Numbered from the stretch's first letter, positions 1 to 6,206 are shown. The stretch: 6,490 bases of DNA from Marinagarivorans sp. UBA5868 (GCA_002432095.1 DJFQ01000023.1:24643-31132); one strand, 5' to 3'. Program-made: numbers and translations. The notes: a model not told the origin generated them from the sequence alone.

Positions 1-8
1 TCGTCATG

Positions 9-1307
9 CTAAGGATTGAACTCCACCCGATTGCGGCCGTTTTGTTTGGCCCGATAAAGCGCGTCGTCGGCCCGTTTGAGAGTGGTGGCGATGTCATCTC
101 CTTCCGCCATGATGGCGACCCCAATGCTCACGGTAATACCCAGTCCATCTTCACCATTGAAGGTACATTGGCCCGCCAGCTGGCGCAGTTTCTCCGCGAA
201 AGCGTGGACGCCGTCCACCGGTTGGCGGCGGCACACCACCACGAACTCCTCGCCGCCGATACGGGCGAAAATATCATCGCTGCGCAGATTCATCGCCAGC
301 ATTGCCGTAAAGGTTTTCAAGACTTTGTCGCCCATATCGTGTCCGTAGCGATCGTTTAGCGCTTTAAAGTGATCCAGATCCATGGCCAGCACGCCGACGC
401 CGGCGAGACCTTTGTCGCGCAGGGCCATGGCGTCCAGGCGGCGGTGCATCCCGGTGCGGTTGTATATGCCAGTGAGGGGATCGGTATTGGTGAGGTTTTC
501 CAGATGCAGATTCTCTTCCGTGAGCCGGCGCTGCTTTGCCTCCAGTTCCCGAATGGCTTGGCGATCCCGCTGGGCGGCGCGATAAAGGCCGTAAAAACGC
601 GCAGTGCCTTCGCCGAGGAAGACGGCCATCCAAAAGGAGAGAATGCCGATCAATAAGCTTTCCGTAGAGATCCAACGTCCAACCAGGGCCAGCTGTTGAA
701 TGTCGATTTCATGAAAGCCACGCTCTGGAAAATCCACGCCCACCGCGATGATGTTGTCGAGTTCGGTTTTCTGCCACTGGCGGCGTGATTTGCGTTCTCC
801 CAACCACCAGCCCGCCACGCGGAATTCGTTGAATTGAACCCGCACTGGCGATTGTGCCTCCTCGACGCCAAAAGTGGCTTCCATCGGTTTGCTGCTGGCG
901 GGATCCTCAGCGGAGGCATAGGCTGGATTGTGATTGCGTATATAGACCCGGATGCGCGACGCAGGGCCCTGATACCGCAACACCACTTCCAATGATGTGA
1001 AACCTCGAAAGTCCAAACCTTTACCCGGTGCGGTTGCCGTGTTGACGCTCCAACCGCAACCATAGGCGTCGGTGGGTTTGAAATCACAGGTCCAGCTGCG
1101 GCCCTGCTCGCCGGTCCACTGCGCAGATTTACCGCGCTCTCGATCCGCATAGCCGTAGAGCATTGCGGTGTACTCGTTGATCGGCAGCGGCAGGGTTTTG
1201 TCCGGCAGAAAATAATGTCCGATAAACACCAGGCAGGTGCAAGCCAGCACTATGACGCGCACTCGGGAATAATATCGAACCATTCCAAACCCGCTCGGCC
1301 CGTTCAT
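9..1307 (-). CDS. Membrane diguanylate cyclase (GGDEF) with periplasmic sensor domain, second of a tandem pair
   Basis: Predicted to make c-di-GMP from two GTP at the inner membrane. Counting from the start at 1307 (432 aa), a membrane helix lies at about 16-34, a periplasmic beta-rich domain at about 35-212, a second helix at about 216-232 and a coiled coil at about 241-272. The GGDEF domain begins at TDPLTG (275-280). It shows the metal-binding D310 in MDLDHFK, N318/D319, the active-site GGEEF (351-355) and the I-site RSDD (342-345) five residues before it, so both catalysis and product inhibition look intact. The periplasmic part has C74/C84 (possible disulfide), N125-H-N-P and W167-W168. 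An in-frame ATG at 1331 would add 8 residues. I prefer 1307 because it gives an ATGA overlap with the upstream gene's stop and aligns all motifs residue-for-residue with that paralogue; neither start has a strong Shine-Dalgarno. No EAL or PAS domain is visible. The ligand is unknown. Confidence 0.9.
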   Translation of the reverse strand: MNGPSGFGMVRYYSRVRVIVLACTCLVFIGHYFLPDKTLPLPINEYTAMLYGYADRERGKSAQWTGEQGRSWTCDFKPTDAYGCGWSVNTATAPGKGLDFRGFTSLEVVLRYQGPASRIRVYIRNHNPAYASAEDPASSKPMEATFGVEEAQSPVRVQFNEFRVAGWWLGERKSRRQWQKTELDNIIAVGVDFPERGFHEIDIQQLALVGRWISTESLLIGILSFWMAVFLGEGTARFYGLYRAAQRDRQAIRELEAKQRRLTEENLHLENLTNTDPLTGIYNRTGMHRRLDAMALRDKGLAGVGVLAMDLDHFKALNDRYGHDMGDKVLKTFTAMLAMNLRSDDIFARIGGEEFVVVCRRQPVDGVHAFAEKLRQLAGQCTFNGEDGLGITVSIGVAIMAEGDDIATTLKRADDALYRAKQNGRNRVEFNP

Positions 1308-2614
1308 GGCGACGCGCTCGTAAATACACATTGCACGCTGTCGCGATTTTTTTTCGCCTGGTACAAGGCTACATCCGCGCGTTTAAACAGCGAATCAAAT
1401 GCCTCGATCTCCTCCGTCTGGGCGACGCCAATGCTGATGGTCACGCGGCACACAGGATCAACGGAAAAATGATGGTCCGCGACTCGCTGGCGTAGTTTTT
1501 CTGCCAGTGCCTTAAGCGCCTGTGTCGAATTGCCATCCACCAGCAGCACAAATTCCTCGCCACCCCAGCGCGCAAAAATATCCACAGCACGGACTTCGCT
1601 GGCGATCAAGGTGGCAAACTCACGCAAAATCACGTCACCAGCCTGATGGCCCCAGCGATCGTTAATGGTTTTGAAGTGATCGATATCCATCACCATCAGC
1701 CCCGTGCCGGTGGGCAGAAAATACCGACCGTAAAGCTGTTGCAGTTTTTGGATAAGGCCTGTGCGATTGTTGACGCCGGTCAGAGGATCGGTGATCGAAC
1801 GGGACTGCAGTTCAACGTTTTCTTTTGACAATTGCTCGTTTCCGCCGGAGAGATCCTCCAGTTGCTCGCGTTGGCGGTGCGCCCCCTTTTTTAGCCGGTA
1901 ATAACGCGTATAACTTTCCAATAAGAGATAAACCACCCAAAACAGCAGGATGAGCAGCAGGTAGGTTTCGTCGGATATGCGTTTGCCGACCAACTCGACT
2001 CTGTCCAGTCGCACCCGGTGGATACCAGGATCAATGCTGTCGATTCCCATGCCTACCAGATGACCGAATTCGGGGCCGGCGATGTGGCGCGGTGGGTTTT
2101 GGCTGATGACCCACCACTCCTCAACCATAAAATCCTTAAGGCTGACGAAGACCGGCCCACTGCGCAAGTCATCAACATTCAAATAAGTTGCTAAATATTT
2201 TTCCGAGAGCCCCGGCTGTATTTTCTTGTGCTCGGGATTGTCATTGTTGACGAAGAGGCGCAGATAATCCGCCCGCCCTTCATAGGCCGCCTGAATACGG
2301 AAACCATCATATTCACTGGCATCGATGATTTTTTTCGGGTTGTTCTTGGAGGTCTCGGGAAAGTTCCAGAAGATGGATAAGCCACAGCTGATACCGTTAA
2401 ACCGGTCTGGATAGTCACAGCGCCACGCCGTTTCCTCTTTATTGAGTGGAATGGTGGTTGCGCGGCCATCAATGATGGGGCCGAAGGGACCGGTTCTGAC
2501 ATTGTCGCTCGGGTGAATCGTCTGTGTTTTCGGTGGAATAAAGGGCTTAGCCGCAATCGCCAGCACCGTAAGCAAAGCCATAAAAAATCTGATGCTGGTT
2601 AATAATCCGGACAT
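1304..2614 (-). CDS. Membrane diguanylate cyclase (GGDEF) with periplasmic sensor domain, first of a tandem pair
   Basis: Predicted inner-membrane diguanylate cyclase, 436 aa. An N-terminal helix (about 7-26) acts as signal anchor. A periplasmic domain (about 27-215) follows, then a helix (about 217-234), a charged coiled coil (about 238-272) and a GGDEF domain from TDPLTG (275-280). D310 in MDIDHFK, N318/D319, GGEEF (351-355) and the I-site RAVD (342-345) are all present, so it should be active and feedback-inhibited. The periplasmic domain carries C66/C77, N124-D-N-P, W167-W168 and a terminal LVGKRIS, matching the downstream paralogue (LVGRWIS there). The pattern of alternating hydrophobic strands ending in G-x-H-x-V/I-x-I/L suggests a beta-sandwich like carbohydrate-binding modules; this is a fold impression, not a family assignment. 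A short SD (AAGG, 4 nt before ATG) supports the start. Its TGA overlaps the next gene's ATG, implying translational coupling. The hydrolase upstream is separated by about 230 bp and a hairpin, so the pair is probably its own transcription unit. Confidence 0.92.
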   Translation of the reverse strand: MSGLLTSIRFFMALLTVLAIAAKPFIPPKTQTIHPSDNVRTGPFGPIIDGRATTIPLNKEETAWRCDYPDRFNGISCGLSIFWNFPETSKNNPKKIIDASEYDGFRIQAAYEGRADYLRLFVNNDNPEHKKIQPGLSEKYLATYLNVDDLRSGPVFVSLKDFMVEEWWVISQNPPRHIAGPEFGHLVGMGIDSIDPGIHRVRLDRVELVGKRISDETYLLLILLFWVVYLLLESYTRYYRLKKGAHRQREQLEDLSGGNEQLSKENVELQSRSITDPLTGVNNRTGLIQKLQQLYGRYFLPTGTGLMVMDIDHFKTINDRWGHQAGDVILREFATLIASEVRAVDIFARWGGEEFVLLVDGNSTQALKALAEKLRQRVADHHFSVDPVCRVTISIGVAQTEEIEAFDSLFKRADVALYQAKKNRDSVQCVFTSASP

Positions 2615-2693
2615 AAAGCCTTAGGCGCGTAGAAGCGGCGCAACGCGCCCGACCGTGACAATAATTTAACTCTGTATCTGCTGGTTTTTACCG

Positions 2694-2713
2694 AGTATAG
2701 ATCACAGCTGTGA
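2694..2713 (-). promoter_or_regulatory. Candidate promoter -10 box and palindromic operator for the cyclase pair
   Basis: On the minus strand a TATACT box (plus positions 2694-2699) lies about 80 nt before the first cyclase's ATG. Immediately upstream, in what would be the promoter spacer, is a perfect 12-bp palindrome, TCACAGCTGTGA (2702-2713). No convincing -35 hexamer sits at 16-18 bp, which would fit an activator-dependent promoter. The half-sites are CRP-like in letters, but their orientation and spacing are wrong for CRP (TGTGA-N6-TCACA). The regulator is unidentified. Confidence 0.3.
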
Positions 2714-2728
2714 AGGAGGACCGGCGGA

Positions 2729-2797
2729 TTGCGTATTTTCCACCGACGTGGAGATTTGGTTATGGAATGTGATGTTTTGATAGCAGGAGGAAATTAA
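2729..2797 (+). pseudogene. Tiny ORF with good ribosome-binding sites; possible leftover 5' end of a flavoprotein gene
   Basis: On the plus strand AAGGAGGA (2713-2720) precedes a TTG at 2729 by 8 nt, opening a 22-codon frame that stops at TAA 2795-2797. An in-frame ATG at 2762 has its own GTGGAG 8 nt upstream and encodes MECDVLIAGGN. That peptide resembles the first beta strand and the start of the Gly-rich loop of FAD-dependent oxidoreductases (typically DVLIVGGGPAG), broken exactly at the loop. No continuation is visible afterwards. It may be a truncated relic, a short expressed peptide, or chance; the window gives no way to choose. Confidence 0.22.
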
Positions 2798-2819
2798 TTA
2801 TGCGCTGGAAATAGGTGCA

Positions 2820-2837
2820 CGCGACCATGCGGTCGCG
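2820..2837 (-). terminator. Hairpin after the hydrolase stop codon, possible terminator
   Basis: A 7-bp perfect GC-rich stem, CGCGACC/GGTCGCG with an ATGC loop, begins 6 nt beyond the hydrolase TAA. On the minus strand it is followed by a mixed CCTATTT stretch rather than a clean T-run, so termination may be partial, or the hairpin may protect the 3' end of the message. Partial read-through would reach the cyclase genes. Confidence 0.45.
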
Positions 2838-2843
2838 CCAACT

Positions 2844-5753
2844 TTACTGTAAATACGGCCAGCCTTGCGCATCCCAACCCAGAGTCGCCACTTTTAAAAC
2901 CGCGGCGCCGTTGTTGTCCCGGTCGTACACGTGATACGCGATGATGTGTTTGCCGTCGTGGGTGTGAATGTCCTGCCCACCGGGGCCGATCCATCGACCA
3001 TCATTTCCTTTAACCAAGCTCACGCCGCCTTGCATCATATCCACGCCATTTTTATCCACATAAGGGCCGGTGATCTGCTGTGAGCGACCGACCATAATGC
3101 GGTAAGTGCTGTCCACACCAGCGCAACAAGTGCCGATGGAAACAAATAAATAATAATAACCATTGCGATAGGCCAGTGTTGGCGCCTCTATGCCGCCGTC
3201 GCGGCGAGCAAGGGAAAAAAGTTGGCCGGTGGGTTTCATAGTGTTGCGGTCGATACGCGTGAGTTTAATTCCACTGCTCCACGAACCCAGCACCATCCAC
3301 GGATCACCTTGCGGGTCGATAAATAAATTTGGATCGATCGCATTGTAGTCGCTCGCTGTGGTGGTGTTTATCACCAATCCGTCGTCGCGCCAGTCGCCCA
3401 CGGCTATACTGGAGGCCGATGCGAGACCAATCGCCGATTGCCGCGAACCAAAAGTGGAAATGGAATAGTACATCCAGGTTCGGCCATTGAAATGATGAAT
3501 ATCCGGCGCCCACACATCGCGACTTTCCTGATTCGGCACGTAATTGGCCCACCAATTTAATTTATTCGCAAAAATAGAGGCGAGCGGCTCCCACTGGCGA
3601 CCATCGGCGGAGCGTTTGCCGTAAATGCCCAAGCCGGTTTGGAATTCCCACCAAACTCCATTTTCTTCAATAATTGTGGGGTCGTGAGTGCCGAGATTAC
3701 CGGTTAAATTCCACTGTGCGCCATCGCCGCCGTCACCGGGTTCGTTAGCCAAAGGCGAAGGAATAACACCTCGCAGATAAAATCGCTGGCAGACATTATC
3801 CAGCCATTCCCAGGTGCCAATATTGGTGCCGTCAGCCAATCCGCAGTCAGCCAGATCCAATACGCGATCCTCCCCTGGCGCAAAAAATGCCATGGCACCA
3901 TCGTTTTGCGGTTCCAATCGCCAATTGGCTAAGGAGCCGCTACAGGCACCTTGCACCACATCGTTGCCGGTTCGCGTCAAACACGCGGATTGATTGTGCA
4001 CTGGTTGGATTTGATAAAGCCCTTCGCCGGCGTGGTTAAAGGTGAATTTTTGACAGGGTGAACTCAGCCATTGCCACTGCGCCACGCTTAAACCTTGCGT
4101 TAGAGCGCAGTTGGCAATATCCAACGCTTTGCCACTCTGGGCGCTGATAATTGCCACTTGATTTACCGGTTGCAGGCGCCAGCGTTGACAGGTGTTATCC
4201 AACCGGCCCCATTGATTAATTGCACTGCCAGCAAGCGTTGCGCAATTACCAACTTCCAAATTTTTATTGCTGTACGCGTTAACCAATTCGAGCCAGCCAC
4301 CTTGCGGCGCCGGTTGCACCCGCCACTTTTGGCAATTGGTATCACGCCAGGGTTCATGCACGGCATTTGCGCCGTCCGCGGTGTCGCAGTTGTTGATACT
4401 TAAAAACAAGCCGCTCTGCGTATTGCTGAGACGATAGAAGCCGTCGGCGGTGGCGTCGAGAACCCATTGGCTGTTTGGCGATGTGCAGAGTTGCTGCGCC
4501 GCCACGGAACCGCTGCCGGCACTCAAACATAAACCGCTATTGTTATTAATAAGGTGCATTGCCGGGCCGGATACTTTTGCCGTCAGCGGGCCTTTTTCGC
4601 CGGAGGGTACTGCCTGTGGTGTTCCTGCGGCGGCGGGCGCACCAAATACCGGTACGCCATTATTCCAAGTGAATTTTTGCGCTCTTACTGAGCGTGTATT
4701 GCCGCAGCCTTGATCCGCGCGGGAATTACCGTGGTACACCAGCCAGTCTTCGCTGCCATCCGGGGATTTAAAAAATCCGTTGTGCCCAGGGCCAAACACG
4801 CCGTTACCGCGTTGAAATACCGGCTCCGGAAATTTTTGCCACGACGATGTTTGCAGCGGATCACTGCCGATCAATTCGAGCATGCCCAATTTATAATCCG
4901 GGCCATTGCAGGAGCTGGCCGAATACACCACAAAGGTTCTGCCATCGCGCTGCAAAACCTGCGGCGCTTCGGTTACCAAGCCTGGATTATCCAGCCCGGA
5001 TTGTCGCTCCCAGGGCAGCAGCGGCGCTGTTAATTCCACTTTTGCACCGGTGACCGTCCAGGGATTGGTCATTTCGCGAATCCAGTTTTTTTGCAGATCG
5101 CCGTCCCACTCGGACCACAACAAATACAGCTTGCCGTTGTGCTGCAAATAGGTGCCGTCGATATTCCATGTGTTCGGCATGGGCGCACCTTTATAGGCAT
5201 AAGGGCCCATGGGGTCGTCGCCTTCACTTTCCAAAACCTGCAGATGCTGGCGATCCAAATTAGCTTCGTGTCCCGCCGTAAACATCAGATACCACCGCGT
5301 GCCGTTGGGACCTTGCAATCGGTGAAATTCAAACGCCCAAAAATTACAACAGGCTCCGACATCAGTGGCGGACCAAATATAAACCGGCTCCGCGAGGGCC
5401 AGCCCGGCGAGCGTGGGCGACTTGCGCATCACCAGTTGTGAGGACCACGTGGTGGTCACCAGATAATAGTTGCCGTTGAAATATTGCAACCAGGGATCGG
5501 CGCCATCACTGAATAACGGATTGGCGAACGTCGCACCGGCAGCCCCAGAAGAGCTGGTGCTGCTCGACGATGAGCTGCTAGATGAGGAACTCGAACTGCC
5601 AGAAGACGAATTTGAACTGCTTGAGGAAGTCGAACTGCTTGAAGAACTGGAGCTGGAGGAAGACGAACTGCTGGACGAACTCGTAGGGTCTGTTTTGGAC
5701 CCGCCGCAAGCTGTTATTGCCAACAGAAGGCTGGCTATCAGAATCTTTTTCAT
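2844..5753 (-). CDS. Surface lipoprotein with two GH43 domains and six ricin-type repeats (predicted arabinan hydrolase)
   Basis: A 969-aa modular glycosidase. A lipoprotein signal (residues 1-15, lipobox ITAC, Cys16) with Gly at +2 predicts outer-membrane targeting; a poly-Ser linker (25-69) follows. The first GH43 propeller (about 75-372) shows base D86 (GADPW), pKa modulator D199 (NIDGTYL), acid E262 (TEAPQ) and the central GPGHN His324. It resembles exo-acting alpha-1,5-L-arabinofuranosidases. Residues 398-661 hold six beta-trefoil repeats (QKW 475-477, QRW 523-525, QKF 568-570, QRF 656-658, and degenerate SQW 428-430 and ANW 609-611), probably two CBM13/R-type lectin domains. After a Gly/Pro linker, the second GH43 (about 680-969) has D691 (THDP), WAPDIHH, D807 (NAIDP), E856 (IEAP) and GPGGQDIH, typical of endo-alpha-1,5-arabinanases. 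The full triad is present in both domains, so dual activity on arabinan is likely. Exact specificity and subfamily are inferred; GH43 also includes xylosidases and galactanases. The start is supported by a strong SD. Confidence 0.9.
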   Translation of the reverse strand: MKKILIASLLLAITACGGSKTDPTSSSSSSSSSSSSSSSSSTSSSSSNSSSGSSSSSSSSSSSSSTSSSGAAGATFANPLFSDGADPWLQYFNGNYYLVTTTWSSQLVMRKSPTLAGLALAEPVYIWSATDVGACCNFWAFEFHRLQGPNGTRWYLMFTAGHEANLDRQHLQVLESEGDDPMGPYAYKGAPMPNTWNIDGTYLQHNGKLYLLWSEWDGDLQKNWIREMTNPWTVTGAKVELTAPLLPWERQSGLDNPGLVTEAPQVLQRDGRTFVVYSASSCNGPDYKLGMLELIGSDPLQTSSWQKFPEPVFQRGNGVFGPGHNGFFKSPDGSEDWLVYHGNSRADQGCGNTRSVRAQKFTWNNGVPVFGAPAAAGTPQAVPSGEKGPLTAKVSGPAMHLINNNSGLCLSAGSGSVAAQQLCTSPNSQWVLDATADGFYRLSNTQSGLFLSINNCDTADGANAVHEPWRDTNCQKWRVQPAPQGGWLELVNAYSNKNLEVGNCATLAGSAINQWGRLDNTCQRWRLQPVNQVAIISAQSGKALDIANCALTQGLSVAQWQWLSSPCQKFTFNHAGEGLYQIQPVHNQSACLTRTGNDVVQGACSGSLANWRLEPQNDGAMAFFAPGEDRVLDLADCGLADGTNIGTWEWLDNVCQRFYLRGVIPSPLANEPGDGGDGAQWNLTGNLGTHDPTIIEENGVWWEFQTGLGIYGKRSADGRQWEPLASIFANKLNWWANYVPNQESRDVWAPDIHHFNGRTWMYYSISTFGSRQSAIGLASASSIAVGDWRDDGLVINTTTASDYNAIDPNLFIDPQGDPWMVLGSWSSGIKLTRIDRNTMKPTGQLFSLARRDGGIEAPTLAYRNGYYYLFVSIGTCCAGVDSTYRIMVGRSQQITGPYVDKNGVDMMQGGVSLVKGNDGRWIGPGGQDIHTHDGKHIIAYHVYDRDNNGAAVLKVATLGWDAQGWPYLQ

Positions 5754-5757
5754 CGTG

Positions 5758-5763
5758 TCACCT
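5758..5763 (-). promoter_or_regulatory. Ribosome-binding site of the GH43 lipoprotein
   Basis: On the minus strand AGGTGA lies 4 nt before the ATG at 5753. It matches the anti-Shine-Dalgarno well and fixes the start of the signal peptide MKKILIASLL. Confidence 0.8.
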
Positions 5764-5781
5764 GCGGAGTGATTTCCTAAA

Positions 5782-5812
5782 TAAATTTTTTAAACATGAT
5801 GTTTTGTTGCAA
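5782..5812 (-). promoter_or_regulatory. Possible promoter region of the GH43 lipoprotein gene
   Basis: Minus-strand TTGCAA (plus 5807-5812) is followed at about 16-19 bp by an AT-rich run with weak -10 candidates (AAAAAT, AATTTA). Between them lies the short palindrome AAACAT-G-ATGTTT (5792-5804), a possible operator. No hexamer is close to consensus, so this is the best candidate rather than a firm call. Confidence 0.28.
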
Positions 5813-5888
5813 GAACGCGCGGGGCGTAATCGTAATTACCGGCTCAATGACGTCGCTGCCATCCATTCTTATTGTCTATCGGCGCATT

Positions 5889-5936
5889 AGTGGTCAAGTA
5901 GGTTGTCGGCAAGACTAACCAATTGGACAGGCCACT
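5889..5936. repeat. Nested inverted repeat (two-stem structure)
   Basis: AGTGGTC (5889-5895) pairs with GGCCACT (5930-5936) over 7 bp including one G-U. It encloses a second hairpin, GGTTGTC (5901-5907) with GACTAACC (5913-5920, one bulged T) around a GGCAA loop. The downstream part can also be read as a DNA palindrome, AATTGG-N5-CCACTT (5921-5937), resembling the TTGG/CCAA layout of GntR/FadR-type operators. Either role is possible. Confidence 0.35.
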
Positions 5937-5953
5937 TATATGACTTATGCCCG

Positions 5954-5995
5954 GATGCGATCCGCAAAACATAAATTTGTGAGAGTCATCGCATC
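5954..5995. repeat. Inverted repeat, 8-bp perfect arms
   Basis: GATGCGAT (5954-5961) and ATCGCATC (5988-5995) are exact reverse complements around a 26-nt AT-rich loop. The 3' arm with its left neighbour (TCATCGC, 5986-5992) can also pair with GCGATGA (6039-6045) inside the next inverted repeat, so two mutually exclusive folds exist on paper. Confidence 0.35.
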
Positions 5996-5998
5996 ATC

Positions 5999-6076
5999 TG
6001 ACACGGTGCTACGCACGGCACGATCCACACGTCGGTAAGCGATGAACTCGTTGATTCTGAACCTAGCACTGTGTCA
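5999..6076. repeat. Inverted repeat, 13-bp arms with 52-nt loop
   Basis: TGACACGGTGCTA (5999-6011) and TAGCACTGTGTCA (6064-6076) match at 12 of 13 positions. The single difference becomes a G-U pair if the plus strand is transcribed, giving an uninterrupted 13-bp RNA stem, while the minus strand would have an A-C mismatch. No target duplication is seen at the ends and there is no transposase, so a mobile element is unlikely. A structured RNA or paired protein-binding sites are the alternatives. Confidence 0.45.
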
Positions 6077-6152
6077 CGCCCCCCATTTGTCTTACTAACT
6101 AGAATTGGTCAGTCCGCAGTGCTGGCCTTGCTCTTAATAAGATGTAAGGCGG

Positions 6153-6168
6153 GTGTAATCGGTTACTT
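6153..6168 (+). promoter_or_regulatory. LacI/GalR-family operator candidate
   Basis: GTGTAATCGGTTACTT fits the GalR/GalS-type consensus GTGTAAnCGnTTACAC at every fixed position except the last two. It has the central CG and the GTAA/TTAC half-sites expected for LacI-family repressors. It overlaps a -10-like TGTAAT (6154-6159) and lies 240 bp before the downstream lipoprotein's ATG. Sugar-responsive repression of one or both divergent genes is a reasonable inference; the repressor itself is not in the window. Confidence 0.45.
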
Positions 6169-6206
6169 TTGAGAAATTTGCCCCAAAACTTGTACTTTTT
6201 AAACGG

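Larger units (their letters stand above)
5914..6112 (+). repeat. Dispersed direct repeat ACTAAC..AATTGGnCAG (two copies)
   Basis: ACTAACC-AATTGGACAG (5914-5930) and ACTAACTAG-AATTGGTCAG (6094-6112) share ACTAAC followed by AATTGG(A/T)CAG, with starts about 180 bp apart. A third TGGTCA is at 5891-5896. Repetition of the same motif in a divergent promoter region suggests binding sites for one regulator, perhaps of the GntR/FadR type whose sites contain TGGTC; this is inference. Confidence 0.35.

Noticed and set aside
650..1150. Minus-strand 166-codon ORF within the cyclase region.
   Set aside because: Out-of-frame shadow of the periplasmic domain of the downstream cyclase; composition is not protein-like and the true frame has clear motifs.
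1308..1331. Upstream ATG at 1331 as the start of the second cyclase.
   Set aside because: It would overlap the previous gene by 28 bp without an SD. The ATG at 1307 gives an ATGA junction and residue-for-residue alignment with the paralogue.
2702..2713. CRP binding site.
   Set aside because: The order is TCACA-N2-TGTGA instead of TGTGA-N6-TCACA, so the half-sites point the wrong way.
5470..5772. Plus-strand 100-codon ORF rich in Leu, Glu and Asp.
   Set aside because: It is the exact complement of the poly-Ser linker and signal peptide of the GH43 lipoprotein; reversed serine codons give an acidic, leucine-rich pattern. No ribosome-binding site was found.
5999..6076. Miniature inverted-repeat transposable element.
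   Set aside because: The 13-bp arms are imperfect, there is no visible target-site duplication, no second copy in the window and no transposase.
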